DNA of 64,000 nucleotides from UBA2329 sp964577215 (GTDB lineage Bacteria > Bacteroidota > Bacteroidia > Chitinophagales > Saprospiraceae), in the NCBI GenBank assembly GCA_964577215.1, contig CAZNYK010000004.1, positions 1 to 64,000 of the forward strand, given 5' to 3'. Under the pieces are notes generated by a model that was not told the origin of the DNA, ran no database searches, and was given only the letters and a program-made list of their open reading frames with translations. Every line of letters starts with the position of its first letter. The stretch's first letter is position 1. The position numbers and the translations under genes are program-made. Shown in pieces: positions 16,507-24,598 of the stretch.

Positions 16507-17601
16507 ATGAAGTACCAAATCAGCCTGACCAGAACCAAAAACTCCCGGCTCAACGAAGTGGATTTCCACAATATACCCTTCGGCCGGCACTTTTCCGACC
16601 ACATGTTTATCGCCGATTTTGACGGCGATACCTGGATCAACCCTCGTATCGAGCCGTTCGGCCCGTTCAGCGTTCATCCGGGTTGTATGGGTCTGCACTA
16701 CGGACAATCAATTTTCGAGGGTATGAAGGCGACCAAGACTTTGGATGGCCAACCTGTATTGTTCCGCCCGGAGATGCACGCCCGCCGCATGAACGCTTCG
16801 GCCCGTCGTATGTGTATGCCCGAAATACCGGAAGCGCTGTTCCTGCAGGCTCTTCACGAGCTTGTCGGGCTGGATGCGAACTGGATTCCGCCACAAGAGG
16901 GCAGCGCCCTGTATATCCGCCCGCTGATGTTTGCCACGGATGAATTTATCGGGGTCCGGCCTTCCGTCAAGTTCAGGTTCCTAGTCATGACCGGCCCTGT
17001 AGGCCCATACTACCCCAAGCCGGTACGCCTGATGGCTGAAGACCACTACGTGCGCGCCGTGAACGGCGGGACGGGAGAAGCCAAGTCGGCCGGCAACTAT
17101 GCCGGGGCCATGCTTCCTACCAAAATGGCGCAGCAAAAAGGCTTTGACCAGGTGATGTGGCTCGAATCGCCGGAGTTCAAATCCATCCAGGAGGTGGGCA
17201 CGATGAACATATTCTTCGTGATAGACGGCAAGGTGATCACGCCGATCACCGATGGCGCCATCCTCAAAGGTATCACCCGCGACACCATCATCACCCTGCT
17301 GAAGGAGGAGGGATTCCCGGTGGAAGTACGCCGTATCTCTATTGATGAACTGACGGAAGCCTATCGCAAGGGGCTTTTACAGGAAGTCTTCGGGGCCGGT
17401 ACCGCGGCGGTCGTTTCCCATGTGTCGCATATACAATACAAGGATGTGCTCATGGAACTCCCCCCCGTGGAAGCGCGCAAAATCGGCATTTGGGCCAAAG
17501 ACCACATTGACGGCTTGCGCTCCGGCCGTTTCCCCGATACGCACGGATGGGTGGTACCGGTGAAGATGCCTGTTCCTGTAGAAGCGGAAGCGGCGTTATA
17601 A
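16507..17601 (+). CDS. ilvE: Branched-chain amino acid aminotransferase
   Basis: This 364-residue class IV PLP aminotransferase performs the last step of leucine, isoleucine and valine synthesis and the first step of their breakdown. The start is ATG 16507; an upstream extension would overlap the -7 box. Family motifs include HYGQSIFEGMKA, RPEMHARRMNASARRM, the PLP-lysine in GGTGEAKSAGNYAGAMLPT, and EVGTMNIFFVIDGKVITP. It stands alone, divergent from the rdgB pair. Confidence 0.97.
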   Translation: MKYQISLTRTKNSRLNEVDFHNIPFGRHFSDHMFIADFDGDTWINPRIEPFGPFSVHPGCMGLHYGQSIFEGMKATKTLDGQPVLFRPEMHARRMNASARRMCMPEIPEALFLQALHELVGLDANWIPPQEGSALYIRPLMFATDEFIGVRPSVKFRFLVMTGPVGPYYPKPVRLMAEDHYVRAVNGGTGEAKSAGNYAGAMLPTKMAQQKGFDQVMWLESPEFKSIQEVGTMNIFFVIDGKVITPITDGAILKGITRDTIITLLKEEGFPVEVRRISIDELTEAYRKGLLQEVFGAGTAAVVSHVSHIQYKDVLMELPPVEARKIGIWAKDHIDGLRSGRFPDTHGWVVPVKMPVPVEAEAAL

Positions 17602-17604
17602 CAT

Positions 17605-17620
17605 GGTCTTGGGAAAGACC
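17605..17620. terminator. Possible small hairpin after ilvE
   Basis: GGTCTT-GGGA-AAGACC forms a perfect 6-bp stem with a tetraloop, 4 bp after the ilvE stop codon and 4 bp from the convergent carbonic anhydrase gene's end. There is no T-run, so it is a weak candidate. Confidence 0.3.
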
Positions 17621-17623
17621 CGC

Positions 17624-18289
17624 CTACCGTAGGATTTCAACTTTTCCATTGTCGATATTGTACATGGCGCCTACAATGTTGAGCTTTCCTTCCTGAACCT
17701 TTTCAGCCAGGATCGGGCCTGAGTTTTTCAACTGTTCTACTCCATGCCGGATATTGGCACGTACGGCCGGGTCAATTTTTCTGCCTGCTTCGCGAAGCAC
17801 CTCCTGTTCTTCAGGCTCCTCCTGGATGGCTTTTACAATATCTTTGATATGGCCCTCCGCCTCGTGCGCGTCGCTTTCAAGGAATGCCTTTATGGCGCCG
17901 CACTCTTCATGCCCCATGACGACGACCAGGCTCACCCCGAGGTGTTCTACCGCGTATTCAATGCTGCCGAGTTCGAAATCGCCGATGACATTGCCCGCAG
18001 TGCGGATGACGAACAAGTCGCCCAGGCCCTGATCGAACACTAGTTCTGGCGGAACCCGCGAGTCAGAACAACTCACAATAACCGCGTAAGGCTTCTGACC
18101 TTTTTCCAATTCCTGCAACCTTTTCAGCGTCTGGTCAGGGTGGATGGGATGGAAAGAGGCGAACCTCTCATTGCCGGCCTCCAGCTTCTGGAGAGGAGTC
18201 ATGCCGGATTCATCGTGGGTTGGACCTGGAGAACAACTCCAAATCCCGGCTGCCAACAGGGCAGGGATCAACAAAACGATCGGTTTCAT
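17624..18289 (-). CDS. Exported beta-class carbonic anhydrase (lipoprotein)
   Basis: The 221-residue enzyme interconverts CO2 and bicarbonate. The zinc ligands of beta carbonic anhydrases are present: Cys in SCSDSRVPPE, with Asp and Arg of the catalytic dyad, and the later His and Cys in GHEECGA. The N-terminus is a signal peptide ending in a lipobox-like GIWSC, so the enzyme is probably attached to a membrane on the periplasmic or outer side instead of being cytoplasmic. The gene is convergent with ilvE. A weak CTCTTTGCC sequence is the only promoter-like string upstream. Confidence 0.9.
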   Translation of the reverse strand: MKPIVLLIPALLAAGIWSCSPGPTHDESGMTPLQKLEAGNERFASFHPIHPDQTLKRLQELEKGQKPYAVIVSCSDSRVPPELVFDQGLGDLFVIRTAGNVIGDFELGSIEYAVEHLGVSLVVVMGHEECGAIKAFLESDAHEAEGHIKDIVKAIQEEPEEQEVLREAGRKIDPAVRANIRHGVEQLKNSGPILAEKVQEGKLNIVGAMYNIDNGKVEILR

Positions 18290-18471
18290 TCCTTCGATGG
18301 CTTTTCATTGAAAAACAGTGACTGATATGAAACGGGAGGCAAAGAGCCGGCGCGTTTCCGCGGCAAATGTAGCATGCCGGCGAAATGCATTTGGTGACAA
18401 TAATCACAGCTATATAAAAAATCCGGCCTCCCACGCTCCACACCATAAACCCCGGGGAATCGAATAAAGAG

Positions 18472-18843
18472 CTAGAACCTCCAGCCCAAACCCACTTCTC
18501 CCATCACCGCGTACTCCGCTCCCGGAACTTTTGCATACGAGGCGCCCGCCTGCAGGTAGGCATTCCTGCCGAGATTCAGCCGCAGGCCTGCGTCGCCGAA
18601 GGCGGAGAAGGTGTTGTCGGCAACAGCATTCATGTCAAAGGGCAGCGCTCCCCGGCCATCTCTGCCGAGGAGGAACTGCTGAGCCCCCACTGCCCTCGCG
18701 CACCGCCACCAAGATAGGGGCGTAAGAGCCTGCCGGGCAGGTAATACCGGGCCTGCACATCGCCGAGCAAACCGGTGGCGGAAGCTGCAAGGGCGCCCTC
18801 GTACTTTCCTGCGCGACCTGTCCCGCCGGGAAAAGCGGTGTAA
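18472..18843 (-). pseudogene. Broken outer-membrane beta-barrel gene
   Basis: Two overlapping minus-strand frames together resemble the barrel domain of the protein encoded at 20281-21717. The first (from about 18818 down to about 18650) reads KYEGALAASATGLLGDVQAR, then YYLPGRLLRPYLGGGAR. The second (to 18472) reads AYLQAGASYAKVPGAEYAVM and ends VGLGWRF. Matching segments in the intact relative are IEYGAITASSQGLLLDAGLK and AYVQAGAILAKWPGADYAP. A frameshift near 18660-18700 and loss of the whole N-terminus make it a pseudogene. Its truncated edge stops at the palindromic repeat copy B. Confidence 0.7.
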
Positions 18844-18847
18844 GATT

Positions 18848-18920
18848 ACAAATCACTGGCTATCAGTTATTCCGATGAAAAATGGTTTATTTTTTGTGAA
18901 CCATTTTTCGCCGGGTATAA
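18848..18920 (+). repeat. Dispersed palindromic repeat, copy B
   Basis: It starts ACAAATCACTGGCTATCAG and folds as CCGATGAAAAATGG against CCATTTTTCGCCGG. It lies between the truncated beta-barrel pseudogene and the stop codon of the lipoprotein gene, 3 bp from the latter. Confidence 0.85.
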
Positions 18921-18923
18921 GCG

Positions 18924-20183
18924 TTATTTCTTGCAGAAGTAGATCAGTTTTGCGCCGCCTTCGCCTTCCAGCCAGCCCTTGTTCTGACCCTGGGGACGGT
19001 ACCGGCTGCCATCGCTTTTGCCGGAAAATTTGCCCGATTTGAAGGTCGTGGTAGCAGATTGGCCCCAGGAAAGGGTTTTTACGCTGCTCTTCTTGGAATC
19101 GTTAGCGTCCATATCAATAGCGGTTACTACTTCAATGTGTCCCGATCCGTTGGTGTTTTCATACCAGAGCATCACGTCGCAGCCTTTCTCCAAAGCCTTT
19201 TTTGCCTCTTGACTTGCAGATTCGCCGGCCTTATCCCTGGCGGTGGTCATTCCGTATCCTTTGCCGTTGAACCACGATTCGATGGAAGAACTCCCGGTTA
19301 CCGGGGCGCCGCCTTCCTTAACGGCGCCGATGCCTTTAGAGAGGTCGTTCCACTCATCGGAGTTGACATCCTCCTTCAGCAGTCCGAGTTTGTGTGCGCA
19401 TGCGCCTGACGCTACTGCGGCGCAGGAGCCGTTGTGATCCGTTTTCCAGGGTACGCCTGTGATATCAGTCCATTTTTTCCGGGAGTCATCTGCTACGCCG
19501 CCTGCGGGCGGTTGTTGTACGAAATTGGACAGGTGATTTTTTCCGCAGCAAAGCCGGACGTTGACCATCGGTTGCGGCAACACATCAAATCCTTTATTGC
19601 CGATGACGCTCAGGTCGAGTAAGGATTCCCGGTCGAAGCAGCGCATGGTGAGCCGCTGCAATTCGTCGCGGGCGCGGTGCGCAGCCGCGGGATTGCCCTG
19701 AGAGGCAGCGTTGTAAATTTGCTCGCCGTAGCGGCGAATGCTTTTCAACACCGCAAACCAGGGATTGGAAGTCGGCATGGCAAAATAGTCCTGCACAACC
19801 GGCTGGGGTAGTTGCCCGGATTCCAAGGCACTGAAGAACATCTCTGCCGAAAAGGCTGCAGCTGCGCCTTCGAAGGGCGATTGGGCGTTGGTTTCCCCCA
19901 ATGTCGAGAGCATTTGGGAGAGGTTGCTCAGCGCCGGAAATCCGTAGTCGGCCCAATACTTGTGCAGGTTCTGGCGGTAAAAGGCCTCTATGGCCACCCG
20001 GTCGCCATCATAGTTGAATGCTACTAACTCCGGCGGGCAGTCGTCATCGTCGCTATAGGGGACGATGTCGCTTTCTTTTTTACAACCTGCAAGGGCAAGT
20101 ATCGCAATGGTAAAGGTAAAGATCAGGGCCCGCTGAAAGCTGAAGCCGAAAGTCTGGATTGAAAAAATTGATTGCTTTTTCAT
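18924..20183 (-). CDS. Lipoprotein with possible papain-like C-terminal domain
   Basis: The 419-residue protein begins with a long signal peptide ending in the lipobox LALAGC (Cys about residue 34). Residues about 50-200 are helical and unrecognised. The C-terminal half contains NGSCAAVASGACAHKLG followed about 100 residues later by GSGHIEVVTAIDMDAND, an order of Cys and then His reminiscent of papain-fold peptidases such as C39, but spacing and flanks are not decisive. It is therefore best called a hypothetical lipoprotein. The upstream gene at 20281-21717 points the same way and is separated by a GC-rich hairpin. Confidence 0.65.
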   Translation of the reverse strand: MKKQSIFSIQTFGFSFQRALIFTFTIAILALAGCKKESDIVPYSDDDDCPPELVAFNYDGDRVAIEAFYRQNLHKYWADYGFPALSNLSQMLSTLGETNAQSPFEGAAAAFSAEMFFSALESGQLPQPVVQDYFAMPTSNPWFAVLKSIRRYGEQIYNAASQGNPAAAHRARDELQRLTMRCFDRESLLDLSVIGNKGFDVLPQPMVNVRLCCGKNHLSNFVQQPPAGGVADDSRKKWTDITGVPWKTDHNGSCAAVASGACAHKLGLLKEDVNSDEWNDLSKGIGAVKEGGAPVTGSSSIESWFNGKGYGMTTARDKAGESASQEAKKALEKGCDVMLWYENTNGSGHIEVVTAIDMDANDSKKSSVKTLSWGQSATTTFKSGKFSGKSDGSRYRPQGQNKGWLEGEGGAKLIYFCKK

Positions 20184-20228
20184 GATATTGAAATTTTTGA
20201 GGTGAAAAAATGTGAAGAGGAATAAAGC

Positions 20229-20246
20229 GCCGGCCCGAAGGCCGGC
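20229..20246 (-). terminator. GC-rich hairpin after the 20281-21717 gene
   Basis: GCCGGCC-CGAA-GGCCGGC is a perfect 7-bp stem with a stable tetraloop. On the minus strand the next bases are GCTTTATTCC. It could end the upstream gene or partly separate it from the lipoprotein gene. Confidence 0.6.
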
Positions 20247-20280
20247 CCACAGTCAATGGGATTATTGCGCTGCTGCCCGG

Positions 20281-21717
20281 TCACTTCCCGTAGATTCGTT
20301 TGAATACCTCGCTCCAGCGCTTCTGGGCGCGTTCGCTGGAAAAAGCCTTTTTCATGGCTTTCTCATGCGACAAACCGTTAATCGCCCGCTCGGTAGTGTA
20401 CCTGTCGTAGCCCGGGATGATGAGCTTGGGCAGTTCATCTCTTTTGGTGATCTTGTCATAATCGACTTCATCGTCGTCGGCGTTTAACAATAGCTGATTC
20501 GCCTGCGCGCCTCTTTTCGCGGTATTCCCAAAAGTCCAGCCCAGGCTTACGTGGCCGCCCGGCGCGTAATCGGCGCCCGGCCACTTGGCCAGTATTGCGC
20601 CAGCTTGCACATAAGCGTGAGACCCGATGTAAGCGCGTACGCCTGCGCCTGCATACCCGGAAAAACCGGATGGAATCTCTATCTCGTCGAAGGGGAACGC
20701 CAGCCCGGCTACCTGCATCTGCGTTAGATGTTGCAGCACGCCCAGCCAACGACCGCCTGCCTCCACGTAAGGGCGCACCTTGCCCGGCAGCAGGTATTTC
20801 AAGCCGGCATCGAGCAGCAGCCCTTGTGAAGAGGCAGTGATGGCGCCATATTCGATGCGGGGAGCAGGGTCTTCAAAGGGGATCACCGTGATGGGGAACC
20901 GGCCGGTAAAGGTGCGGCGGAAATAGTGCGCGCCGGCGGTGAACTCAAGGTTGCGAATGGGGGAAAATCCCAATTGGAGGCCGGGTATGACCTGCGCGGA
21001 GGCGCGGAGCGTGGCGTCGGGCAGGATGTGTTGGCTGGGATCTGTATTGTCGCCCGGTATGAATACGCCTCCAAGCTGTTCGGTGAGCATCTCAAATACT
21101 TCGGGCTGGGCAGTTATGTTGCGCGTGAAGTTGTCGTGCAGTTGAGTGTAGGAGATGTAGATGTCCCCCGGGCGCTTGAAAGGCTGGGAAAGTCCGGCGC
21201 CGACAGATACCAAAGCCTTAGAAGGGGAAGCCGGGCCGGGCTGGGGGATGTGGGAGATGAGTTCCGGTGAAGAGTAGCCTTCTTTTCGTCGCAATTTTAT
21301 GCATCCATGTGTCCAGTACCAATCAGTGATTGTCGGCATCGTATCGCCCCGGAATTGAATTTGGATACAGTGTCCGTCATGTATTCTGCCCTCCGCTCCG
21401 TAAAACTGACAATTTCCTTTAGCGTCGCGTGGCGGGAAATGGTGTTCGGTTTTATATGCCCTGCTGAATGAGCCCCATTTGCCGCCGATTTTGCTGTTTT
21501 CGGGTACCACCAACTCAGCCTTGCTTTTAAAGGTAATGTGCAAGTCGCTGGCATAGTCCATATCGTCATATTTTTCTGCCAACTTTTTGTCATAGCAAAA
21601 CTTGTACGTAGCTGTCTCCGTTTTTTTGCCCGCCTCTTGTGCAGCGGCAGTGGTAAGCCCGGTTGCCCATAGGATGAGTGCGGCGAGGATGCTCTTAGAT
21701 ATCAGTGTGGTTTTCAT
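20281..21717 (-). CDS. Exported protein: HGC-motif N-terminal domain fused to an outer-membrane beta-barrel
   Basis: The 478-residue protein has a signal peptide ending near TTAAAQ (residue 27). Residues 30-150 hold a domain with DGHCIQIQFRG and then WTHGCIKLRR, whose THGCIKL string resembles the [S/T]HGC-h-[R/K] active site of YkuD L,D-transpeptidases; the His-to-HGC distance is slightly long, so this is tentative. Residues about 165-400 look like an outer-membrane barrel (alternating strands, Gly-rich turns, LGWTFG end). A charged tail of about 80 residues follows. A damaged barrel-only relative lies at 18472-18843. Confidence 0.6.
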   Translation of the reverse strand: MKTTLISKSILAALILWATGLTTAAAQEAGKKTETATYKFCYDKKLAEKYDDMDYASDLHITFKSKAELVVPENSKIGGKWGSFSRAYKTEHHFPPRDAKGNCQFYGAEGRIHDGHCIQIQFRGDTMPTITDWYWTHGCIKLRRKEGYSSPELISHIPQPGPASPSKALVSVGAGLSQPFKRPGDIYISYTQLHDNFTRNITAQPEVFEMLTEQLGGVFIPGDNTDPSQHILPDATLRASAQVIPGLQLGFSPIRNLEFTAGAHYFRRTFTGRFPITVIPFEDPAPRIEYGAITASSQGLLLDAGLKYLLPGKVRPYVEAGGRWLGVLQHLTQMQVAGLAFPFDEIEIPSGFSGYAGAGVRAYIGSHAYVQAGAILAKWPGADYAPGGHVSLGWTFGNTAKRGAQANQLLLNADDDEVDYDKITKRDELPKLIIPGYDRYTTERAINGLSHEKAMKKAFSSERAQKRWSEVFKRIYGK

Positions 21718-21951
21718 GGCAAGTGATTTTGTGGTGAATAATGATTACGCCACAAAAATGCCCTACAGGAACAGGCATTTGCCATTACAATTTTGACCAG
21801 GTATCTTCTCTGCCAAGTCCGGATTTTGGCAGGTTCCATCCGGAAAAATCCAATTACCTTTTTTCAAATTGCTTAAAATCAATGGAATAAGCATGAATCC
21901 CTGGACAGGGCGCCCATTACCAAAAAATCCGAAAATCCATTGGACCCCGGC

Positions 21952-23046
21952 TTAGAGCTTCACAAATTTGGAAGAAAAAACCCTGCCGCCGTTTTGAAGC
22001 CGGACCACATACAGCCCCGGAGGCAGCGATCCGGTAGGGACGGGAATGCGGTGCGCACCTTCGGAAAGCCTTACCGGCAAACGCCGGTGCAAACGGCCGG
22101 AGTAGTCGAGGATGTCTATCCAAACCGGCGCGGCGCCCCGAAGTGCAAAGCTGCACCATACCTCGGCGCCGGAAACGGGGTTGGGCGCAATGACAAGCCC
22201 TTCTGCCAGATCCCGGGGATCGCGTACGGGTACGACTACCGGGCAAGACCCCGCCATTCCGCTGAGTGGAGGATGGTCGGAGATAAACAGCTCTTTGTTC
22301 GTGCCGTAGTCTCCATGGCTGCACTGAATGCGATAGCCCTGGCACAGCGCATCTTGAATGGTATCCCAGGGGGTGGCAATGGCCTTGATGTCGTCGATGA
22401 TAATAATGGAAAAACGGAACTCAGGGCCTTCCACTACGGCTTGCTCTGTCAAGCCGGGCGTTGTGCAGAGCGCCGCGATGCTGAAAGTATGCACGGTGGC
22501 GGGGAAAAGCGCCTGTTCCCAGAACGGCTCCGGGGTGAAATTGTCCTGCTGCGGCAATGCGCCCGCCTGATACGACACGCGGAAGCTGTCCACCTGTGGA
22601 TCCGGCCCCCAGGCAAAGGCGATGAAATTCGGGTTGAGGTCCAATAGTTGGAAATCGCGGATCGCGGGGCAATCCTCGTGCGCATTGCGGAAATCGAGAA
22701 AAAAAGTGGCGCCGGTATGCACGGAGCCGTCCGTACAGATATTCCGTGCGGTAAAGGCATGGAGGCGGTTGTTCGGTATGCCGGCCAGGCTTTGCGGGCT
22801 GCCGGGCACGGGTACGGGCAGGGAATCGGCTACCGGGCCGGTATCTATATTGAAAGTATAGGCCAGAAAATAGCTTTGCACCATCGGTTGAGGGGGGCTG
22901 AGGGCAAAGAACAGGGTTGCTCCCGTGGCGTCGTTGAGCACATTGGTATAGCGCAGATCGGAGCTGTTGCATGAGGGAGGGGCTTGCGACAAAGCGCGGA
23001 AAGAGAAAAAACAGGTAAATAAGAGGGTGTAAGCAATCGTTTTCAT
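21952..23046 (-). CDS. T9SS-exported surface protein with C-terminal sorting domain
   Basis: I start this at ATG 23046 (364 residues), two codons inside the longest frame. It has a signal peptide ending around ALSQA. The middle is rich in beta strands with paired cysteines and could be fibronectin-like, but I do not recognise a domain. The last 80 residues form a type A T9SS sorting domain: VIAPNPVSG, then VWIDILDYSGRLHRR, PTGSLPPGLYVVRLQNGG and a final FSSKFVKL. Such proteins cross the outer membrane through the type IX system and are attached to the cell surface. Its promoter overlaps that of the divergent gene. Confidence 0.85.
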   Translation of the reverse strand: MKTIAYTLLFTCFFSFRALSQAPPSCNSSDLRYTNVLNDATGATLFFALSPPQPMVQSYFLAYTFNIDTGPVADSLPVPVPGSPQSLAGIPNNRLHAFTARNICTDGSVHTGATFFLDFRNAHEDCPAIRDFQLLDLNPNFIAFAWGPDPQVDSFRVSYQAGALPQQDNFTPEPFWEQALFPATVHTFSIAALCTTPGLTEQAVVEGPEFRFSIIIIDDIKAIATPWDTIQDALCQGYRIQCSHGDYGTNKELFISDHPPLSGMAGSCPVVVPVRDPRDLAEGLVIAPNPVSGAEVWCSFALRGAAPVWIDILDYSGRLHRRLPVRLSEGAHRIPVPTGSLPPGLYVVRLQNGGRVFSSKFVKL

Positions 23047-23067
23047 GGCCAATCGGTGTTTTTATTG

Positions 23068-23097
23068 CAAATTACGGTATTTTTGGCTGATTGTCAA
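23068..23097 (-). promoter_or_regulatory. Promoter of the T9SS surface protein gene
   Basis: On the minus strand TTG (23097-23095) is followed after 20 bp by TAATTTG (23074-23068), close to the -7 consensus with one base fewer. It interleaves with the opposing promoter at 23078-23085. Confidence 0.5.
23078..23085 (+). promoter_or_regulatory. -7 box of the gene at 23102
   Basis: TATTTTTG matches TAnnTTTG. It lies 16 bp upstream of ATG 23102 and downstream of the earlier possible start at 23045, which supports the shorter protein. Confidence 0.6.
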
Positions 23098-23101
23098 TAA
23101 T

Positions 23102-24598
23102 ATGCTGCATTCTCGTCTTTTGGAACTGCTGCGCCGGATGCCGGCGCCGGAACTTTCCGGTTTCGATAAATTCCTCGCTTCGCCCTTTTTCAACAGCAAT
23201 GAAAAGGCGCCGGCCTTGTACCGGTATCTGCTCTTTTTTGCACCGGAATTTAAACATCCTGAACTGAATGCTTCTTCTGCTTTTGCACAAGTGTGGGGCC
23301 CCGAAAAGCCTTTCGACAAGGCGGCGCTCAATCGCCTGAGTTCCCAATTGTTCAAACTGGCCGAGCAATATCTCGCCTGCTCGGAATTGGAGAAAGACGA
23401 AAGCAGGCGCACTTTGTACCTGTTGAGGCGTTATGATGAACTGGAATTAGACGACCATCTCGGCGCGGCATTCCGGCGCATGGAGCAAATCCTTGAGGAG
23501 GCGCGCGGCAGTTTCCGGCGCTTCGCCTTGCTCCTGGAGTCGGAAATGATACGGGCTGATTTTCTCAACCGCAGCGACGACCGAACCGGCGAGGCCAACC
23601 TTCAGCAACTCAACGACAGCCTCGATCTGTTCTTTGTAGCCACCAAGATCAAATTCCTCAATGCCATGCTCAGCCGGGGCGCAGTGAGCAAAACGGGGTA
23701 CCGCCTGAGTTGGAAGGAAGAAGTGCTCCAGGCGCTGGAGGCTACTCCGCATCTCCTCGAAGACCCGGCGGTGGAATTGCAGTACCTCATCATGCAGGTG
23801 TTGTTGCATCCCGGCGATACGGCGCATTTTAATGCCCTCCACAGTTTTCTGCAATTGCATGGCTCCGGCATTCCCCATGCCGATCTGCGCGACGGCTACG
23901 CCTGCCTGCAAAATGCCGCCAAATTAGTATTCCCGGTACAGACCTACTATGTCCGGCTTTTTGAATTGTACCGGGAACAGTTGGACAACGGCATTTTGTA
24001 CCGGGACGGCCAGCTCCACCATGCCGTTTTCAGGAATGTGGTCAATGCGGCGCTCAACGTCAATGAACACCAATGGAGCGCCCGCTTCATCGAAACGCAT
24101 CGCGAACGCATATCCCCGGAGGGCTACAGAGCAGCGACATACCTGCAAAACATGGCCCTGCTCCATTTTCACAGGGGGGATTTCCGAAAAGCGCAGGCGT
24201 TCCTGTTGCAGTCCAACCCGGATGATGTGTATTACAAATTAGCCGACCGCAGCCTGCTGGCCCGCATTTACTTCGAACTCCGGGAATCGGAGGCATTGGA
24301 CAATTTTCTCAACGCTTTCGCCAAATTCGTCTTCGATCAGCAAAAGAAGATCGCTGCGCCCAAGGTTCGCTCTTATCGCGCATTTATCAACAATCTGCGT
24401 GCTTTGCACAATCTCATCCACGCCGTACCTTCCCTGTACGATGACTGGAGAAAGCGCCGGCCGGCCCGCCATGCTTCCGACCGGGAAGCCGTAAGTAGCC
24501 TCGTTGCTGAAATGGCCGCCGCCCCTGTATTTTACGGCCAGAAGTGGTTGCTGGAAAAAGCGGCAGAATTAACGCTTCCGCCGGCGGATCATCCATAG
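23102..24598 (+). CDS. Conserved Bacteroidota helical-repeat protein
   Basis: The 498-residue product has no signal peptide when started at ATG 23102, which suits the promoter position. It opens with LLELLRRMPAPELSGFDKFL and FFNSNEKAPALYRYL, a pattern I associate with a large family of cytoplasmic, alpha-helical Bacteroidota proteins of unknown role. The remainder is nearly all amphipathic helix and could form TPR-like repeats (for example LQNMALLHFHRGDFRKAQAF). Its last 30 bp overlap the end of the convergent TPR-CHAT gene. No function can be assigned from sequence. Confidence 0.75.
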   Translation: MLHSRLLELLRRMPAPELSGFDKFLASPFFNSNEKAPALYRYLLFFAPEFKHPELNASSAFAQVWGPEKPFDKAALNRLSSQLFKLAEQYLACSELEKDESRRTLYLLRRYDELELDDHLGAAFRRMEQILEEARGSFRRFALLLESEMIRADFLNRSDDRTGEANLQQLNDSLDLFFVATKIKFLNAMLSRGAVSKTGYRLSWKEEVLQALEATPHLLEDPAVELQYLIMQVLLHPGDTAHFNALHSFLQLHGSGIPHADLRDGYACLQNAAKLVFPVQTYYVRLFELYREQLDNGILYRDGQLHHAVFRNVVNAALNVNEHQWSARFIETHRERISPEGYRAATYLQNMALLHFHRGDFRKAQAFLLQSNPDDVYYKLADRSLLARIYFELRESEALDNFLNAFAKFVFDQQKKIAAPKVRSYRAFINNLRALHNLIHAVPSLYDDWRKRRPARHASDREAVSSLVAEMAAAPVFYGQKWLLEKAAELTLPPADHP

